Assembly: GCA_964058845.1 (NCBI GenBank) | Contig: CAXKVR010000136.1 | Span: 1 to 63,519 of the forward strand | Length of the DNA stretch: 63,519 nt | Direction of reading: 5' to 3' | DNA from: Carex sylvatica | Taxonomy: Eukaryota; Streptophyta; Magnoliopsida; Poales; Cyperaceae | In this document: positions 59,041-63,519 of the stretch, piece after piece | Position numbering within the stretch: position 1 is the first letter of the stretch | Layout: the number at the start of each line of letters is the position of its first letter | Made by a program: the position numbers and the translations under genes | The notes under the pieces: generated by a model | The model's database searches: none | What the model saw: the letters and a program-made list of their open reading frames with translations, nothing else | Told to the model about the DNA's origin: nothing

Positions 59041-59441
59041 TGGGCTATGGTACATTGTAATGCATAAGTATTTTTATGCATTGGACCATAAATCACTGAT
59101 TCGTAGCTCAAATGACTGATCCAAATCGTTCATCTTGTTCTCCATATTAATATGTACTTGGGGACCAAATTTTTTATTTTTTGGAATGTTTTTACTATTT
59201 ATTAAGCCACTTTGAAAATCACTGATGCAACGGTAACAGTAAAATCAAAAGACACCATTGGATCAACGATTTTCAAAGTGGCTTAATAAATAGTAAAAAA
59301 AAAATTTAAAATGTAAAATTTGGTCTCCAAGCACATATTAATATGGAGAACAAGATGAACGATTTGGATCGGTCATTTGGACTTTGAATGCGATGATTTA
59401 TTGTCCAATGCACAAAAATGCATATGCATTGCAATAGCCCA
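59040..59441. mobile_element. Palindromic MITE, core family, end-type ATGGGCTATGGTACATTG
   Basis: Arms run from ATGGGCTATGGTACATTGTA to TGCATTGCAATAGCCCAT and meet near 59240. Core: CGTTCATCTTGTTCTCCATA, then a segment with CTATTTATTAAGCCACTTTG. It is flanked by (TA)n(GA)n on the left and (GT)n on the right. Same end-type as 61056-61472. Confidence 0.8.
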
Positions 59442-59445
59442 TATA

Positions 59446-59480
<35 letters not shown>

Positions 59481-59701
59481 GAGTAAGGCTACCATACATT
59501 GCAATGCATAGATATTTTTTTGCATTGGACTATAAATCACCGAATTCGAAGTCCAAACAACCGATCCAAACCGTTCATTTTGTTCTCTATATTAATATGT
59601 GCTTGGAGACCAAATTTTATATTTTTTGAAATCTTTTTACTATTTATTAAGCCACTTTAAAAATTGCTGATCCAAAGATACCTTTTAATTTTACTGTTTT
59701 C
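59481..59701. mobile_element. Half of a palindromic MITE, core family, end-type GGCTACCATACATTGCAATG
   Basis: Only the left arm and centre are present: GTAAGGCTACCATACATTGC through the core to TTTTAATTTTACTGTTTTCA, where similarity ends. The outer end resembles the TIR of the 3.35-kb element and the core resembles the small elements, so it links the two. Confidence 0.7.
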
Positions 59702-60177
59702 ACCCCTAATAATGAATCCTCCTTTTTAATATAATTTTATTATATTGTATTATACTTATTTTATTTTAGAGATAAACGTTGAGGTCCCAGCTAGTGTATT
59801 GGAAATATCTGCGGGGCTCAACTCGGACTGGTTCGTTCGTGTCCGCTATTTGGGGTATCCGTACTCGAGTCCAGATATACATGAATAAACAAGTACATGA
59901 GTAAGGACATGAAACGGGCCGGTCACAATTTTTTTGGCAAAAACCAGCGTGAACCAGTTCGAACTAGTAAAAATTAATATTTAATTAATGATTAGGTGCA
60001 TGAATCAGTGAAAATTAATTATATTTGTTAATAAGATTAGGTGAATGAACCAGTTGTAGCGATGAATATACTTTTTTCAATTTTTAAATATGATGAATTT
60101 AGTGAGATACGCGGTACATAAGCACTAGCAGTGATTAATATACATTAATAGTTTGCTGAGAATTAAATTAAAGGATA
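59702..60177. other. Gene-free interval
   Basis: AT-rich DNA with GGGGTATCCGTACTCGAGT-like repeat sequence (about 59849), similar to motifs at 63420-63519. No gene recognised. Confidence 0.4.
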
Positions 60178-60609
60178 ACATTTCTCAATAAATGTGCATT
60201 CGAATGTATTTGGGTCGAAATACATACGGTCCAAATTCGACTTTTTAAAATCCAAACGGTCGATTCGAACCGTTTATCTTGTTCTCCATATTAATATGTG
60301 CTTAGAGACTAAATTTTACATTTTTTTGATTTTCTTTTACTGTTTATTAAGTATTTTACAATATTGTTGATTTAACGGTGGCTGCAGATTTTACTGTTTT
60401 GTTAAGCCACCGTTGGATCAATAATTTTGTAAAATACTTAATAAATAGTAAAAAAATTCAGAAAAATATAAAATTTGATATCTAAGCACATATTAATATG
60501 GAGAACAAGATGAACGTTCAGATCGACCGTTTAGATTTTGAAAAGTTAAATTTGGACCGTATGTATTTTGGCCCATATACATTCGAATGCACTTTAGTCA
60601 CTCCCTGTA
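60178..60609. mobile_element. Palindromic MITE, core family, end-type AATGTGCATTCGAATG
   Basis: Arms begin near AATGTGCATTCGAATG and end CATTCGAATGCACTTTAGTC. The centre is GCAGATTTTACTGTTTTG. The core is conserved with the family. The left extremity is degraded relative to the related copy at 62551-62981, so the exact start is approximate. Confidence 0.7.
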
Positions 60610-60626
60610 TATATATGTATATATAT

Positions 60627-61037
60627 AGTAGAATTAGGGTGTTCTTAAGCTCACCAAGGTGTTTGGTGAGCTTAACTCCAAAACTCATCAAATTGATTTC
60701 AAATGATGAATTCGAACCGTTAAAATCCATCTACCTTACGAGTGATGCATCTACATGTGAAAATTTTAAACATTCGAATTAATTTAATATAAAGTCAAGC
60801 GGTCAAAAAACATTAAAAAAATGAATGCACTAAAATTAATTTATTAACCTTCTAATTTTGACCAATTGACTTTATACTAAATTAATTCGAATGTTTAAAA
60901 TTTTCACATGTAGACGCATCACCCGTAAGGTAGGCGGGTTCCAACAGTTCGGATTCGTCATTTGAAACCGATTTGATGGGTTTTGGAGTTAAGCTCACCA
61001 AACACTTTGGTGAGCTTAACAACACCCTAGTTCTACT
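60627..61037. mobile_element. Palindromic TIR element, distinct core
   Basis: A 411-bp inverted repeat running from AGTAGAATTAGGGTGTT to its complement AACACCCTAGTTCTACT. The sub-terminal hairpin TTAAGCTCACC(AA..TT)GGTGAGCTTAA occurs at both ends. It shares the palindromic build and the GAACCGTT motif with the neighbouring family but not the AAGCCACTTTG core. Central region about 60800-60850. No coding capacity. Confidence 0.8.
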
Positions 61038-61055
61038 CATAAATAGAGAGAGAGA

Positions 61056-61472
61056 GAGATGGGCTATTGTACATTGCAATGCATAGGTATTATTTTTGTG
61101 CATTGGACCATAAATCACCGGATTCAAAGTCCAAATGACCGATCCAAACCGTTCAGCTTGTTCTCCATATTAATGTGCTTGGAGACCAAATTTTATATTT
61201 TTTGGAATTTGTTTACTATTTATTAAGCCACTTTGAAAATCGCTGATCCAATGGTGCCTTTTGATTTTACTGTTACCGTTAGATCAGCGATTTTCAAAGT
61301 GACTTAATAAATAGTAAAAAAATTTAAAAAAATGTAAAATTTGGTCTCCAATCACATATTAATATAGAGAACAAAATGAACAGTTTGGATCGGTCATTTA
61401 GACTTTGAATCGGTGATTTATGGTCCAATGCACAAAAATACCTATGCATTGCAATGTACCATTGCCCATCTC
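61056..61472. mobile_element. Palindromic MITE, core family, end-type GAGATGGGCTATTGTACATTG
   Basis: Ends GAGATGGGCTATTGTACATT and its complement. The core is CCAAACCGTTCAGCTTGTTC, then AAGCCACTTTGAAAATCGCT. It is close kin of 59040-59441. It is preceded by a short GA run and followed by (TA)n and (AG)n (61486-61517). Confidence 0.8.
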
Positions 61473-61488
61473 ATATATATATATACAT

Positions 61489-61521
<33 letters not shown>

Positions 61522-61890
61522 AGGGATCGGATGACACTCTTTTTTGGTGACATTGGATGACACCATCCATTTTCAGAGTCCAAACGGTCGATCCAAACCG
61601 TTCAACTTGATGGATATGTTAAAATGTGCTTGCAGAACAAATTTTACATTTTTCTGATTTTTTTTACTATTTATTCAGATGGGTACAAAAATTCAACGGT
61701 CTGATATAGTGATTTTGTTAAATACTTAATAAATAGTAAAAAAATTCCGAAAAATGTAAAATTTGATCTGCAGGCACATTTTAACATATTCATCAAGTTG
61801 AACGGTTTGGATCGACCGTTTGGACTTTGAAAACTTTGAAAATAGACGATGTCATCTGATGTCACCAAAAAAGGGTGTCATCCGATCCCT
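61522..61890. mobile_element. Palindromic MITE, core family (diverged core), end-type AGGGATCGGATGACAC
   Basis: Arms run from AGGGATCGGATGACACTCTT to its complement GTGTCATCCGATCCCT. The core keeps CAAACGGTCGATCCAAACCG and TTTACATTTTTCTGA and the TACTATTTATT segment, but the centre resembles the 24438 copy (GATGGGTACAAAAA) rather than the AAGCCACTTTG type. Confidence 0.8.
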
Positions 61891-61892
61891 CC

Positions 61893-62085
61893 TCATATAT
61901 ATATGTATATATATATGTATGTATATGTATGTATTTATATGTATGTATGTATATGTATGTATGTATATGTATGTATGTATGTATGTATGTGTATGTATGT
62001 GTATGTATGTGTATGTATGTATATGTATGTGTATGTATGTATGTATAATACATATATATATATGTATATATATGTATATATATTG
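61893..62085. repeat. (TATG)n/(TA)n microsatellite
   Basis: About 190 bp of TATG, TATATG and GTATG repeats between two palindromic MITEs. Tyrosine/cysteine-rich ORFs across it are products of the repeat. Confidence 0.95.
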
Positions 62086-62510
62086 GAGGTTGGCTACTAT
62101 GCTTATATAAGCATATCCTCACATATGCTTATAACTCATTTTTGTGTTTTCAATATCCAAACGGTCGATCGGAACCGTTTATCTTGTTCTCCATATTAAT
62201 ATGTTCTTGGAGACCAAATTTTACATTTTTCTGAATTTTTTTACTATTTATTAAGCCACTTTGAAAATCGCTGATCCAACGGTGGCTTAACAAAACAGTA
62301 AAATCAGTAGCCACTGTTGGATCAGAGATTTTCAAATTGGCTTAATAAATAGTAAAAAAATTCATAAAAATGTAAAATTTGGTCTCCAAGAACATATTAA
62401 TGTGGAGAACAAGATGAACGGTTCCGATCGACCATTTGGACAGTGGAAACACAAAAATGAGTTATAAGCATATGTGGTGATATGCTTATATAAGCATAGT
62501 AGCCAACCTC
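62086..62510. mobile_element. Palindromic MITE, core family, end-type GAGGTTGGCTACTATGC
   Basis: Nearly identical in structure and sequence to 32042-32467, including ATGCTTATATAAGCAT at both ends and the AACAAAACAGTAAAATCAG centre. It is inserted beside TA/TATG repeats, so the target duplication cannot be read unambiguously. Confidence 0.85.
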
Positions 62511-62550
62511 TATATATATGTATATATATGTCTACATATATATGTATATA

Positions 62551-62981
62551 CAGAGAGTGACTAATGTGCATTCGTATGCAAATGGGCCGAAATACATACG
62601 GTCCAAATTTTAAAATTGTAAAATTTTAAAAGTCGATCTAAACCGTTCATCTTGTTCTCCATATTAATATGTGCTTCGAGACCAAATTTTACATTTTTCT
62701 GAATTTTTTTATTATTTATTAAGCCACTTTGAAAATTATTGATCCAACGGTGGCTGCTGATTTTACTGTTTTGTTAAGCCACTGTTGTATCAATAATTTT
62801 CAAAGTGGCTTAATAAATAGTAAAAAAAATTCAGAAAAATGTAAAATTTGGTCTCGAAGCATATATTAATATGGAGAACAAGATGAATGGTTCAGATCAA
62901 CTTTTTAGATTTTGAAATTTTAAGTTTGAACCGTATATATTTCGGCCCATATGCATACGAATGCATATTAGTCACTCTCTG
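62551..62981. mobile_element. Palindromic MITE, core family, end-type CAGAGAGTGACTAATGTGC
   Basis: Ends CAGAGAGTGACTAATGTGCA and its complement, flanked by TATATA on both sides. The core is AAACCGTTCATCTTGTTCTC, then AAGCCACTTTGAAAATTATT with the GCTGATTTTACTGTTTTG centre. The TGCATTCGTATGCA stem-loop lies just inside the ends. Related to 60178-60609. Confidence 0.8.
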
Positions 62982-63519
62982 TATATATAATATATGTATA
63001 TACATGCTGGTAAATCAGCAAATCTGGACTGATACATGGATCAAACTGTAAAAGTGATTACACCAACATGTACTTAGTCGAATAAATATACAAATTTTCG
63101 CATGAATAATTTATATATATATATATATATATATATTACAAATTTTATTTATTTAGAAATTATAAAGATGTGACTTGATAATTTTATCTATATATATACA
63201 CTATTTGATATTGAACTATTCAGATTTTAAAAGTCGAATTATAAACACGTAATAATATTCGTACAACACTGTAAAAAAAACTGAAAAAAAACAAAAACAA
63301 AATAAAACAAAAAACAAAAAACAAAAACAAAAAACAAAAAAGAATCTGAATCAGACCGCTCTTATCCGAAACGGGTACGAGTATGAAATGAATAGAGTAC
63401 AATTTTTGAAAAAAAAATCCGTCTATCCGTACTCATTCTATTCAAGTACTCATTGTACCGTTTTATCCGTTGTTCACCACGAGTTTACTCGAACCCGATC
63501 TGAGGTATCCGTCAGCAAA
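62982..63519. other. Gene-free window end
   Basis: AT-rich, with (TA)n at about 63113-63136, an A-rich CAAAAAACAAAAA run at 63280-63340, and TATCCGTACTC / CGGGTACGAGT motifs resembling a diverged TIR repeat near 59.85 kb. No gene recognised. Confidence 0.5.

Noticed and set aside
61820..62199. Tyrosine/cysteine-rich ORFs on both strands
   Set aside because: They are translations of the (TATG)n/(TA)n microsatellite.

Overview
The window is a piece of an AT-rich plant nuclear genome, most likely from an angiosperm and probably a eudicot. The evidence is a Ty3/gypsy chromovirus with a plant initiator-methionine tRNA primer site, plant-type introns, a Ty1/copia tail, an L1-type LINE, tRNA-derived SINE heads, many TIR/foldback elements, and relics of plant nuclear genes. 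I see no intact host protein-coding gene. It reads as transposon- and repeat-dominated intergenic DNA.

Layout. 0.2-8.0 kb: an apparently perfect head-to-tail duplication with a 3,920-bp period. Each copy carries relics of terminal exons from unrelated genes: a HAD sugar-phosphatase-like C-terminus with a premature stop, an unrecognised plus-strand gene end with a polyA signal, an unrecognised two-exon minus-strand gene end, and a CAN-type (staphylococcal-nuclease-like) exon. The second copy runs on into further nuclease sequence to about 8.5 kb. 9.25-20.9 kb: an older ~1.2-kb direct duplication, whose second copy is split by a 9,404-bp LTR retrotransposon (10635-20038, TSD TTAGT). Its LTRs are nearly identical, but its coding region is defective. 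21.2-22.5 kb: a large foldback with a hAT-like element nested in its loop. 24-41 kb: a C-rich tract, palindromic MITEs, SINE heads, a second CAN nuclease pseudogene (34.6-35.4 kb), and degenerate, locally dispersed segmental repeats.

41.6-50.0 kb: a satellite-like array of about 100 head-to-tail 81-bp monomers ending in a short inverted block of about three monomers. 81 bp is 27 codons, so long repetitive ORFs appear in three frames. 50.2-53.2 kb: a frameshifted L1-type LINE ORF2 on the minus strand that abuts, without spacer, the 3' end of a Ty1/copia element (53.2-54.1 kb). 55.6-63.0 kb: a dense cluster of TIR/palindromic elements in or beside (TA)n, (GA)n and (TATG)n microsatellites. It includes a 3.35-kb element whose two ends each carry an inward-facing GC-rich leader with a splice-donor-like sequence.

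The most unusual signal is the family of ~370-430-bp palindromes (24.4, 32.0, 59.0, 59.5, 60.2, 61.1, 61.5, 62.1 and 62.6 kb). They share an inner core of ~120 bp per arm, while their outer ends fall into unrelated sequence classes. Most of those ends still carry a small sub-terminal palindrome. This is the reverse of the usual TIR-element pattern of conserved ends and variable middle. All family assignments come from reading motifs by eye; no database search was possible.
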